This document shows, one piece after another, positions 8,195 through 14,420 of a stretch of 14,420 nucleotides of DNA. The notes under the pieces are model-generated. The model was not told where the DNA came from. It did no database searches and worked only from the letters and a program-made list of their open reading frames with translations. Source of the DNA: an uncultured Lachnospiraceae bacterium (GTDB lineage: Bacteria; Bacillota; Clostridia; Lachnospirales; Lachnospiraceae); the NCBI GenBank assembly GCA_946623295.1, contig CAMOQY010000018.1, forward strand, positions 1 to 14,420, given 5' to 3'. A program made the translations under genes and the position numbers. Within the stretch, counting starts at the first letter, position 1, and each line of letters opens with the position of its first letter.

Positions 8195-9451
8195 GTGGGA
8201 CTTATACTCGGCGTCGATATATGCGACGATTACAGTCAGATAAGCGCTTTTATTCCGGGCGGTGACGTGGAACAGATAGCTCTGCCCGGAGAAAAGATGA
8301 CGGAGAGGATACCGTCTGTCATCTGCAAAAAGAAAGCGGAAAATGAGTGGCTTATAGGCGAGGAAGCCTACAGGGTGGCACTCTTTGGCGACGGCACGCT
8401 CGTAGACCGTCTGGTCAAGCTCATTCTCAAAAAAGGCACTGCCACCATCGAAGGCGTAAAATACAATTCCGAACAGCTCATCACAAAATTCTTCGGAAGA
8501 GTGGTGGAGCTCGCCAGAAACAAATACAACGAAAAAAATATCGACAGTATGGTCATCACGGTCCAGGAGATGGAGCCGAGGCTCAATGACATCCTTATCA
8601 GGGCGGCTGTGAGCTGCGGGGTAGCGCGCGATAATATCCACGTTTACTGCCATGCGGAGTCTTTCTCGTACTATATCATGGCGCAGAGCAGCGAGATCTG
8701 GTCAAACCAGGTCAGCCTTTTCGACCTCAGAGGGACGGGACTCTACTATTACGAGCTCAAGGTTATCCGCGGGAGAAAGCCTCTCGTCGTACAGACCGTG
8801 CGTGAAAAGCTCGAGGAGGGCTTTTCGCTCGACGTCCTCGAGTCCGCGTCCGGAGGAAAGCTCGCGGACAGTATACTTACGGCTTGCGCGGACAGGGTCC
8901 TTGCGGGCAAGCTCGTTTCAGCCGTTGTGCTTACGGGCAAGGGCTTTTCCACGACGGACTGGGCGGGCAGTTTCCTTTCGACCCTGTGCAACCGCAGGAG
9001 AGTCTTCCAGAGCAACCAGATCTTCGCGGACGGGGCGGCGTATGCAGCCGCGGATCTGCTCAGGCAGAATTCGTCGTTCCCGTACCTTTTCGTATGCGAG
9101 GGCAGGCTTGCTTCTACTGTCAGCCTTTTTGCCGTTTACGGCGGACGCAGGGAAAACGTCGTTCTGGCTCAGGCCGGGACGAACTGGTCAGAGGCCGGAT
9201 CCGGAGCAGACTTTTTTATCGATGATCTGAAAAACATCGAACTGACTGTTTCCGCTGCTGTTACCGGAAGATCCGCAAAGATACTTATTCCGCTGGACGA
9301 GCTCCCGAAACGGCCTAACAAGACAACGAGGATCGAGTTTATCGTATCGTTTTCATCCGAGCACCTTATGACTGTGAGGATCATAGACAGAGGCTTCGGC
9401 GATCTCTTCCCTGCGACAGACAAGGTAATTCGCCAGGACTGCAGCATCTGA
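8195..9451 (+). CDS. Degenerate Hsp70/ASKHA-like protein (DUF5716-like)
   Basis: The 418-residue protein can be laid along the DnaK nucleotide-binding domain. LILGVDICDDYSQISAF (3-19) stands for phosphate-1, ERIPSVIC (38-44) for TPSVV, and WLIGEEAYR (52-60) for the VGEEA region. MVITVQEM (119-126) stands for VITVPAYF and CHAESFSYY (152-160) for the NEPTAAA helix, keeping Glu155. LFDLRGTG (175-182) stands for phosphate-2, keeping Asp177, and VVLTGKG (244-250) for the adenosine motif. The part after about 320 is beta-rich, like a short substrate-binding domain. Two departures matter: DLGTT has become DICDD and DLGGGT has become DLRGTG, so ATP binding or hydrolysis may be altered or lost. The start is GTG, eight bases after GAGG, and overlaps nothing. 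The DUF5716 label is from memory. Function is unknown; its neighbours suggest a chaperone-like complex. Confidence 0.8.
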   Translation: MGLILGVDICDDYSQISAFIPGGDVEQIALPGEKMTERIPSVICKKKAENEWLIGEEAYRVALFGDGTLVDRLVKLILKKGTATIEGVKYNSEQLITKFFGRVVELARNKYNEKNIDSMVITVQEMEPRLNDILIRAAVSCGVARDNIHVYCHAESFSYYIMAQSSEIWSNQVSLFDLRGTGLYYYELKVIRGRKPLVVQTVREKLEEGFSLDVLESASGGKLADSILTACADRVLAGKLVSAVVLTGKGFSTTDWAGSFLSTLCNRRRVFQSNQIFADGAAYAAADLLRQNSSFPYLFVCEGRLASTVSLFAVYGGRRENVVLAQAGTNWSEAGSGADFFIDDLKNIELTVSAAVTGRSAKILIPLDELPKRPNKTTRIEFIVSFSSEHLMTVRIIDRGFGDLFPATDKVIRQDCSI

Positions 9452-9461
9452 AGGAGAGACC

Positions 9462-10274
9462 ATGGGTAATCTTATTCTTACAAGGAGTCCTCGGGCGGCT
9501 CATCCATATTATGTTCCGGAGCTCGGCATACGTCTTTATACAGCCGAGGAGCTCAGCTATCATATCTATAACAACCTCATGCTGATAGACCGTGGCTTTA
9601 TCGACGAGAGACTTCTGACATTTCTCAGAGAGTGCGGGCAAAACGAGCTTGCGGCAAAGCTTGAGCGCTGGAAGGATGACGCGGATTTCTGGGAGCTTCT
9701 GCTGGTGATCCTCCAGGATGTTCATTTTTACAACGGTCAGGAGCTCGAGAAGTTCCGCGCGGAGGCCGCCAGGATCGCGACCGAGGGGCACGAAAAGATA
9801 ATGCATGAAAAGGCGGACTACATGCTCAGCATCGGCAGGTACTACGACTCGATACGTATGTATGAAAAGCTGCTGGAGAGCAGGAGCGATTACGCGCTCG
9901 GCAAAAAGGTCAGGGCAGGTCTTTTCGAGGGGCTTGGCGTAGCGCATGCCAGACTGTTTATATATGACAAGGCCGCAGAGGCCTACGCTATGGCTTACGC
10001 CCAGAACAAAAACGAAAAATATCTCAGAAGCATATATATGATCCATCTCATCTCTCCCGAGACGCCGTATCCGTCAGAGCTTTTTGTAGCTCTTGAACCG
10101 GGCAGGCTTTCGGCATGGGCGGCTGAATATGAGGCCGCCAGGGAGCAGGCCGCGCTGTACGGCAAAGCCAGAGCGACAGCGGAGCTTTCGGGAAAGGACG
10201 ACAGGCGGAGGAGAGCAGGATATCTGGATCTGATCTCGGAGTGGAAATCTGAATACAGGCGGTGCATGGGTTGA
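9462..10274 (+). CDS. TPR-like helical protein of unknown function
   Basis: This 270-residue protein is almost wholly helical, with no signal peptide or membrane helix. Residues 13-70 form an opening segment (YYVPELGIRLYTAEELSYHI and following helices). Two tetratricopeptide-like units follow, at about 115-145 (ADYMLSIGRYYDSIRMYEKLL) and about 152-183 (GLFEGLGVAHARLFIYDKAAEAYAMA), each with the A-x-Y and G-x-Y-x-x-A/S rhythm. The C-terminus is charged and ends in a basic helix. AAGGAGAG lies shortly before the ATG, ten bases after the Hsp70-like stop, and the stop is separated from ispF by one base. TPR units usually bind other proteins, and Hsp70 systems often use TPR partners, so binding to the upstream Hsp70-like product is a fair guess but unproven. 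Confidence 0.75.
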   Translation: MGNLILTRSPRAAHPYYVPELGIRLYTAEELSYHIYNNLMLIDRGFIDERLLTFLRECGQNELAAKLERWKDDADFWELLLVILQDVHFYNGQELEKFRAEAARIATEGHEKIMHEKADYMLSIGRYYDSIRMYEKLLESRSDYALGKKVRAGLFEGLGVAHARLFIYDKAAEAYAMAYAQNKNEKYLRSIYMIHLISPETPYPSELFVALEPGRLSAWAAEYEAAREQAALYGKARATAELSGKDDRRRRAGYLDLISEWKSEYRRCMG

Positions 10275-10275
10275 T

Positions 10276-10749
10276 ATGAAGGCGGCAATAGGACAGGACA
10301 GCCACAGATTTGAAAAAGAAAGCTCCAGAAAGCTCTGCATACTCGGAGGAGTGACTTTCCCTGAAGTGCCGGGGCTTGAGGCCAACAGCGACGGCGATGT
10401 TGTGATCCACGCGCTGGTCAATGCGATCTCAGGCATTACATGCCACAATATCCTCGGAGGAGTGGCGGATACCATGTGCGCGGAGGGTATCACCGACAGC
10501 GCGGAGTACCTGAAGATAGCCATGGAGGATCTCGCATCGCTCGGTATGGAGATCGGGCATGTGTCATTTTCGATAGAGGCAGCGCGCCCAAAGATCATGC
10601 CGAAGATAACCGAGCTTCGCGAGAGTCTGGCTCAGCTCCTTGATATCACCCCTCAGCAGGTGGGGATAACCGCCACGACGGGAGAGGAGCTGACGGAGTT
10701 CGGAAAGGGCCGCGGGATAATGGTGACCTGCATCGTAACGGCGCAGTAA
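10276..10749 (+). CDS. ispF: 2-C-methyl-D-erythritol 2,4-cyclodiphosphate synthase, divergent
   Basis: The product (157 residues, normal length) should convert CDP-methylerythritol 2-phosphate to the cyclic diphosphate and CMP in the MEP isoprenoid pathway, probably as a trimer with a bound metal ion. The zinc ligands Asp8, His10 and His45 (E. coli Asp8, His10, His42) are present, as are the SDGDV loop, the RPKIMPKI nucleotide segment and the TTGEELTEFGKGRGI end with Thr134, Thr135 and Glu137. The middle differs: where most enzymes have DIG followed by FPDTD, this one has NIL (58-60) and VADTM (63-67). I recall the same variant in Lachnospiraceae, so it may be a lineage form rather than a dead enzyme. 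It starts one base after the TPR-like stop with a weak ribosome-binding site, suggesting coupled translation. ispE follows 51 bases later. Confidence 0.88.
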   Translation: MKAAIGQDSHRFEKESSRKLCILGGVTFPEVPGLEANSDGDVVIHALVNAISGITCHNILGGVADTMCAEGITDSAEYLKIAMEDLASLGMEIGHVSFSIEAARPKIMPKITELRESLAQLLDITPQQVGITATTGEELTEFGKGRGIMVTCIVTAQ

Positions 10750-10800
10750 GGCTGCCTGCGGACCGGGATCCGAAAGGAAAGCAGAGTATTTGGAGATCAT

Positions 10801-11934
10801 ATGAAATTATTTCTGCGCGCATACGCAAAGATCAATCCATATTTGAATATCACGGGACGGAGAGAGGACGGCTATCACGAGCTGGATATAATATTCCGTC
10901 CCGTTACCTTGTATGATGAGCTGGAGCTGGAGATCGACGGAGATGACGGAGTGCGTCTGATCTGTGACCGGGCTGACCTGGCCGGGGACAACATCATCCA
11001 CAAGGCCTACGGGAAGCTGAAGGAAAGAAGGCCTGACCTTCCGGGGTTTTCCGCCGTGCTCCGCAAGCATATCCCCTCCGGAGCCGGTATGGGCGGAGGC
11101 AGCAGCGACGCCGCGGCTTTCCTGTGGGGCGCGAACGAGCTGGCCTGTCTTGGCCTTGGTCAGGAAGAACTGATGGAGATCGGAGCCGGCGTCGGAGCCG
11201 ATGTGCCCGCGTGTCTGCTTCAGAGAGTCTGCGCGGGAGAGGGCATAGGCGAGAGGCTGACTGTGATCGGGGGCGCAGCGGGCGTCAGCTATCTGGTCAT
11301 CAAACCGCAGGAGAGCTTTTCTACGCCGGCGATGTACGCGCAGTACGACAGGATGCTCGAAGCGGGGCGCATAGGCCGGGGACGCACATCGGCGCCGATC
11401 GCGAGGGCGATGGCTGCCGGAGATGCGGCCGGCGAGGCAAAGCGTTTTTACAACGTATTCGAGAAAGTCGTACCGGAAAGAAAGAAGATCGCCGGATTAA
11501 AAAAGCTGCTCCTTGCCGCCGGTGCGGACGGAGCGGTGATGACTGGCTCGGGCTCGTGCGTGGTCGGCGCATTTGCGGATGCTAAAGGGCGCAATCTGGC
11601 CTGCAGGAGGCTCGTTTCCCTTCAGAAAAAAGGAGAGAAGCTGCTGGGCGGCTGTGCCTTTTACAGCTGCGAAAGTCTGGACGAGAGCAGGGAGCTCAGC
11701 TATGTGTATATGATCCGCTGCGGCGACGGCTCGCTCTACACCGGCTGGACGAAGGACCCGGAAAAGCGCCTCAAAACTCACAAGAGCGGACAGGGCGCAA
11801 AGTACACGAGAAGCCGCGGAGCGCAGGAGATGGTTTATCTCGAGGCCTTTGATTCCAGACGCGCCGCCCTCGGAAGGGAATATGCCATAAAACAGCTTGA
11901 CCGCAGCGGGAAGCTTGCGCTGACAGAGAAGTAG
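10801..11934 (+). CDS. ispE: IspE (CDP-methylerythritol kinase) fused to a C-terminal GIY-YIG domain
   Basis: Residues 1 to about 290 form a complete GHMP kinase. They include AYAKINPYLNI with catalytic Lys10, the glycine-rich ATP loop PSGAGMGGGSSDAA (92-105), GADVPA with catalytic Asp134, and MTGSGSCVVG (247-256). IspE phosphorylates CDP-methylerythritol at its 2-hydroxyl, the step before IspF. After a short polar linker (about 291-299), residues 300-377 make a full GIY-YIG domain of the UPF0213 (YhbQ-like) type. Key features are YVYMIRCGDGSLYTGWT, Arg323 in EKRLKTH, GAKYTR and Glu360 in GREYAIKQL. Both parts keep their catalytic residues in one frame of 377 codons, against about 280-290 for typical IspE. 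GGAG lies a few bases before the ATG. A missed stop or sequencing frameshift is the main alternative, but no disrupted start or ribosome-binding site is seen at the junction. Confidence 0.9.
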   Translation: MKLFLRAYAKINPYLNITGRREDGYHELDIIFRPVTLYDELELEIDGDDGVRLICDRADLAGDNIIHKAYGKLKERRPDLPGFSAVLRKHIPSGAGMGGGSSDAAAFLWGANELACLGLGQEELMEIGAGVGADVPACLLQRVCAGEGIGERLTVIGGAAGVSYLVIKPQESFSTPAMYAQYDRMLEAGRIGRGRTSAPIARAMAAGDAAGEAKRFYNVFEKVVPERKKIAGLKKLLLAAGADGAVMTGSGSCVVGAFADAKGRNLACRRLVSLQKKGEKLLGGCAFYSCESLDESRELSYVYMIRCGDGSLYTGWTKDPEKRLKTHKSGQGAKYTRSRGAQEMVYLEAFDSRRAALGREYAIKQLDRSGKLALTEK

Positions 11935-11972
11935 GAAGCTGTAAAAAAGCTGTCCAAAATTAATATATCCGC

Positions 11973-12000
11973 TTGACAAATCAGGCGCTTGTGTTAAAAT
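11973..12000 (+). promoter_or_regulatory. Strong promoter of gap, extended -10
   Basis: A consensus TTGACA (11973-11978) lies 16 bases before TAAAAT (11995-12000), which is preceded by the extended -10 dinucleotide TG (11992-11993). Transcription should begin near 12007, giving an AT-rich leader of about 73 bases. This suits a highly expressed glycolytic gene. It is the best-matching promoter in the window. Confidence 0.75.
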
Positions 12001-12008
12001 CTTAACGG
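11991..12008. promoter_or_regulatory. Candidate Rex operator overlapping the gap promoter
   Basis: GTGTTAAAATCTTAACGG contains the inverted repeat GTTAA-N4-TTAAC. Against the clostridial Rex consensus TTGTTAANNNNTTAACAA it matches 11 of 14 defined positions (six of seven on the left, five of seven on the right). It covers the -10 box and the expected start site, where a repressor would block transcription. Rex senses the NADH/NAD+ ratio, and GAPDH makes NADH, so the link makes sense. Chance similarity in an AT-rich promoter remains possible. Confidence 0.5.
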
Positions 12009-12012
12009 ATCG

Positions 12013-12038
12013 AAAAAGCACGTTTTTTAGAGCTTTTT
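12013..12038 (+). other. Weak leader stem-loop upstream of gap
   Basis: AAAAAGC (12013-12019) and GCTTTTT (12032-12038) can form a seven-base-pair stem with a 12-base loop inside the 5' leader of the gap transcript. The stem is mostly A-U and not followed by a clean T run, so it is not a terminator. A role in message stability is possible; chance is equally possible. Confidence 0.25.
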
Positions 12039-12079
12039 GAGTATTTTAAGTTAATTTTTTTTATAAACGGAGGTTTAAA

Positions 12080-13117
12080 ATGTCAGTTAGAGTTGCAATC
12101 AACGGATTCGGACGTATCGGACGTCTTGCTTTCAGGCAGATGTTTGACGCAGAGGGTTATGAGATCGTTGCCATCAATGATCTTACCAAGCCTTCCATGC
12201 TTGCTCATCTGCTCAAGTATGATACCGCTCAGGGCGGATATTGCGGAAAGATCGGTGAGAACCTTCATACTGTTACCGCCGATGACGAGGCGGGCACCAT
12301 TACCGTAGACGGCAAGGTCCTTACCATTTACAAAGAGGCCGACGCCAACAACCTTCCCTGGAAGGAGCTTGATGTTGACGTAGTCCTTGAGTGCACCGGT
12401 TTCTATACTTCCAAAGAGAAGTCCATGGCCCACATCAACGCCGGCGCAAAGAAGGTCGTCATTTCCGCTCCCGCGGGCAACGACCTGCCTACCATCGTTT
12501 ACTCCGTAAACGAGAATATTCTTACCGCAGATGACAAGATCATCTCCGCGGCATCCTGCACCACCAACTGCCTTGCTCCCATGGCAAAGGCCCTTAATGA
12601 GTACGCTCCCATCCAGTCCGGTATCATGAGCACCATCCACGCCTACACCGGCGATCAGATGATCCTCGACGGACCTCACCGCAAGGGCGACCTGCGCAGA
12701 GCCCGCGCCGGAGCTGCAAACATCGTTCCCAACTCCACAGGCGCTGCCAAGGCTATCGGCCTTGTTATCCCCGAGCTCAAGGGCAAGCTCATCGGTTCCG
12801 CTCAGCGTGTTCCCGTTCCTACAGGCTCCACCACTATTCTGGTAGCTGTAGTCAAGGGCAAGGATGTTACCGTAGAGGGCATCAATGCCGCCATGAAGGC
12901 CGCCGCTTCCGCTTCTTACGGCTATACCGAGGAGCAGCTGGTATCCTCCGATGTCATCGGAATGACCTACGGTTCGCTCTTTGATGCGACACAGACCATG
13001 GTCTGCCAGATCGCTGATGATCTCTATGAGGTCCAGGTCGTTTCATGGTATGACAATGAGAACAGCTATACTTCTCAGATGGTCCGTACCATCAAGTACT
13101 TCAGCGAGCTGAAATAA
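12080..13117 (+). CDS. gap: Glyceraldehyde-3-phosphate dehydrogenase, type I
   Basis: This 345-residue enzyme oxidises glyceraldehyde 3-phosphate to 1,3-bisphosphoglycerate with NAD+ and phosphate in glycolysis. It has the NGFGRIGR nucleotide fold start (8-15), AINDL with Asp34 (a marker of NAD preference), the catalytic ASCTTNC with Cys160, and His187 in the HAYTGDQ loop. NSTGAAKAIG (218-227) and WYDNENSY (323-330) are also present. The length is slightly over the usual 330-340. A strong GGAGG sits six bases before the ATG. Codon choice looks more biased than in the operon upstream, as expected for an abundant protein. Its own promoter and a possible Rex site precede it, and a hairpin follows. 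It functions in the cytoplasm as a tetramer and feeds pgk next door. Confidence 0.98.
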   Translation: MSVRVAINGFGRIGRLAFRQMFDAEGYEIVAINDLTKPSMLAHLLKYDTAQGGYCGKIGENLHTVTADDEAGTITVDGKVLTIYKEADANNLPWKELDVDVVLECTGFYTSKEKSMAHINAGAKKVVISAPAGNDLPTIVYSVNENILTADDKIISAASCTTNCLAPMAKALNEYAPIQSGIMSTIHAYTGDQMILDGPHRKGDLRRARAGAANIVPNSTGAAKAIGLVIPELKGKLIGSAQRVPVPTGSTTILVAVVKGKDVTVEGINAAMKAAASASYGYTEEQLVSSDVIGMTYGSLFDATQTMVCQIADDLYEVQVVSWYDNENSYTSQMVRTIKYFSELK

Positions 13118-13133
13118 TCAGAGTATTTTACGC

Positions 13134-13165
13134 AAAGGCATAGCCTTCGGGCTATGCCTTTCTTT
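13134..13165 (+). terminator. UUCG-capped hairpin between gap and pgk
   Basis: AAAGGCATAGCC (13134-13145) and GGCTATGCCTTT (13150-13161) pair perfectly over 12 bases around the very stable tetraloop TTCG. The right arm ends in TTT and runs into CTTT, giving an interrupted T tract (TTTCTTT). This fits an intrinsic terminator, perhaps a leaky one: no convincing promoter is seen between it and pgk, so part of the pgk message probably comes from read-through. Confidence 0.8.
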
Positions 13166-13216
13166 AAAAAAGAATACAGGGTGATTCGACCCGCTTTCAA
13201 GCAAAGGAGAAACGAT

Positions 13217-14419
13217 ATGGCAAAACTTACAGTTGACGATATTAACGTAGCAGGAAAGAGAGTCCTCGTCCGCTGCGATTTCAATGTACCCATGAAGGAC
13301 GGCGCCATCACGGATGACAAGCGCATCAGAGCCGCTCTTCCCACTATCAAAAAGCTTCTGGCCGACGGCGGAAGGCTGATACTGTGCTCGCACCTCGGCA
13401 AACCGAAGGGACAGGCAAAGCCCGAGCTGACTCTGGCCCCAGTAGCAGTTCGTCTTTCTGAGCTTCTCGGGATCGACGTAAAGTTCGTTCCCTCGGACGT
13501 AGTTGTCGATAAAAACGTTAAGGCAGCCGCAGCCGCGCTTCGCGACGGCGAGGCCATGCTGCTTGAGAATACCAGATACGTCATCGGAGAGGAGAAGAAC
13601 GATCCTGAGTTCGCAAAGGAGCTCGCGTCTCTGGCCGAGGTATTTGTAAATGATGCTTTCGGCACCGCGCACAGAGCTCACGCCTCCAACGTCGGCGTGA
13701 CGAAGTACCTTTCACCCAACGCGGTAGGATACCTTATGGGCAAGGAAGTCAAGTTCCTCGGCGATGCCGTTGAGAGCCCGGTACGTCCCTTCGTGGCGGT
13801 GCTCGGCGGCGCAAAGGTCGCTGACAAGCTCAACGTCATCGACAACCTGCTCGAGAAATGCGATACGCTCATCATCGGCGGCGGCATGGCCTACACCTTC
13901 CTCAAGGCAAAGGGCTATGAGATCGGTACGTCTCTCGTAGACGACGAGAAGATCGAGTACTGCGGCGAGATGCTCAGGAAAGCCGAAAAGCTCGGCAAGG
14001 AGCTGCTTCTGCCCGTGGATACCAGGATCGTGGACGCTTTCCCGGATCCCATCGACGCACCTGTAGCGGTGAGTGTTGTTCCTTCCAATGCCATCCCGGC
14101 TGACAAGATGGGATTGGATATCGGACCCGAGACCGAGAAACTCTTTGCAGAGAAGGTAAAGGCTGCCAAGACCGTTGTCTGGAACGGACCTATGGGAGTA
14201 TTTGAAAACCCTGACCTTTGCAGCGGCACTCTCGCCGTAGCGAGGGCTCTGGCCGAGACAGACGGCACCACGATCATCGGCGGCGGAGATTCCGCGGCAG
14301 CCATCAAGAAGCTTGGCTTTGCGGATAAGGTGACCCACGTCTCTACAGGCGGCGGCGCTTCCCTCGAGTATCTCGAAGGCAAGGGCCTTCCCGGCGTTGA
14401 CGCCGCGGATGAGAAATAA
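13217..14419 (+). CDS. pgk: Phosphoglycerate kinase
   Basis: The product has 400 residues and transfers phosphate from 1,3-bisphosphoglycerate to ADP, the ATP-yielding step after GAPDH. Motifs in order are RVLVRCDFNVP (15-25, with Asp21 and Asn23), CSHLGKPKG (57-65), LLENTRY (115-121), GTAHRAHAS (near 150), GGAKVADKLNVI (near 205), IIGGGMAYTFL, WNGPMGVFE, GGGDSAAAIKK and the closing VSTGGGASLEYLEGKGLPGV. Length is normal for bacteria. I chose the ATG at 13217 because AAAGGAGA lies about seven bases before it and the family's N-terminus begins there. The frame is open to an ATG at 13154, but that codon lies in the right arm of the hairpin and would add 21 residues unlike the family. The gene ends one base before the window edge. 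In Clostridia tpiA or gpmI often follow; that cannot be seen here. Confidence 0.98.
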   Translation: MAKLTVDDINVAGKRVLVRCDFNVPMKDGAITDDKRIRAALPTIKKLLADGGRLILCSHLGKPKGQAKPELTLAPVAVRLSELLGIDVKFVPSDVVVDKNVKAAAAALRDGEAMLLENTRYVIGEEKNDPEFAKELASLAEVFVNDAFGTAHRAHASNVGVTKYLSPNAVGYLMGKEVKFLGDAVESPVRPFVAVLGGAKVADKLNVIDNLLEKCDTLIIGGGMAYTFLKAKGYEIGTSLVDDEKIEYCGEMLRKAEKLGKELLLPVDTRIVDAFPDPIDAPVAVSVVPSNAIPADKMGLDIGPETEKLFAEKVKAAKTVVWNGPMGVFENPDLCSGTLAVARALAETDGTTIIGGGDSAAAIKKLGFADKVTHVSTGGGASLEYLEGKGLPGVDAADEK

Positions 14420-14420
14420 A

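Noticed and set aside
11934..11955. Possible terminator after ispE (GGAAGCT and AGCTGTCC around an A run)
   Set aside because: The stem has a bulge, only seven pairs, and is followed by AAAATTAATAT rather than a T run.
13154..13216. In-frame upstream start that would lengthen phosphoglycerate kinase by 21 residues
   Set aside because: The ATG lies in the right arm of the hairpin, has no ribosome-binding site, and the added residues do not match the family; AAAGGAGA points to the ATG at 13217.
13712..14338. Minus-strand open frame of 208 codons opposite pgk
   Set aside because: It is the reverse shadow of a fully conserved pgk and shows no motif of its own.
1..14420. CRISPR arrays, insertion sequences, tRNA or rRNA genes, prophage parts
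   Set aside because: I saw no regular spaced repeats, transposase motifs, tRNA-like cloverleaf or rRNA sequence; the genes are tightly packed chromosomal types.

Overview
The window looks like chromosomal DNA from a Gram-positive anaerobe of the class Clostridia, most probably the family Lachnospiraceae. Support comes from Shine-Dalgarno sites of the AGGAG type, an MEP-pathway isoprenoid operon, adjacent gap and pgk genes, a lipoprotein plus MacB-type ABC cassette, and a DUF5717/DUF5716-like gene pair that I remember mainly from Lachnospiraceae. The assignment is inference; no rRNA or tRNA is present to confirm it.

Layout. (1) Bases 1-4371, minus strand: a three-gene operon encoding an ABC ATPase, an 800-residue FtsX-type permease and a lipoprotein rich in xxxLxxG heptads. 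The lipoprotein gene runs off the left edge. The ATPase and permease genes overlap by a few bases, and the lipoprotein follows after 29 bases. (2) Bases 4372-4579: a divergent promoter region. The leftward promoter (TTGCAA-17-TATAGT) is followed directly by two abutting copies of TTAGC-N4-GCTAA, which look like a repressor operator for the export operon. (3) Bases 4580-11934, plus strand: a tightly packed six-gene cluster. It holds rarA (replication-fork AAA+ ATPase), a large DUF5717-like helical protein, a degenerate Hsp70-like protein, a TPR-like protein, a divergent ispF, and an ispE fused in frame to a GIY-YIG nuclease-like domain. (4) Bases 11935-14419: glycolytic gap and pgk. gap has a strong promoter overlapped by a Rex-like inverted repeat. 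A UUCG-capped hairpin lies between gap and pgk.

How the parts fit. ispF and ispE catalyse the fifth and fourth steps of the MEP pathway; gap and pgk are consecutive glycolytic steps. The three genes between rarA and ispF have no known function. Their order and near-zero spacing suggest that they are made together and may form a complex: an Hsp70-like core with two helical-repeat partners. This trio is the best candidate for an undescribed system. The most testable regulatory ideas are the tandem operator before the ABC operon and the Rex-like site before gap.
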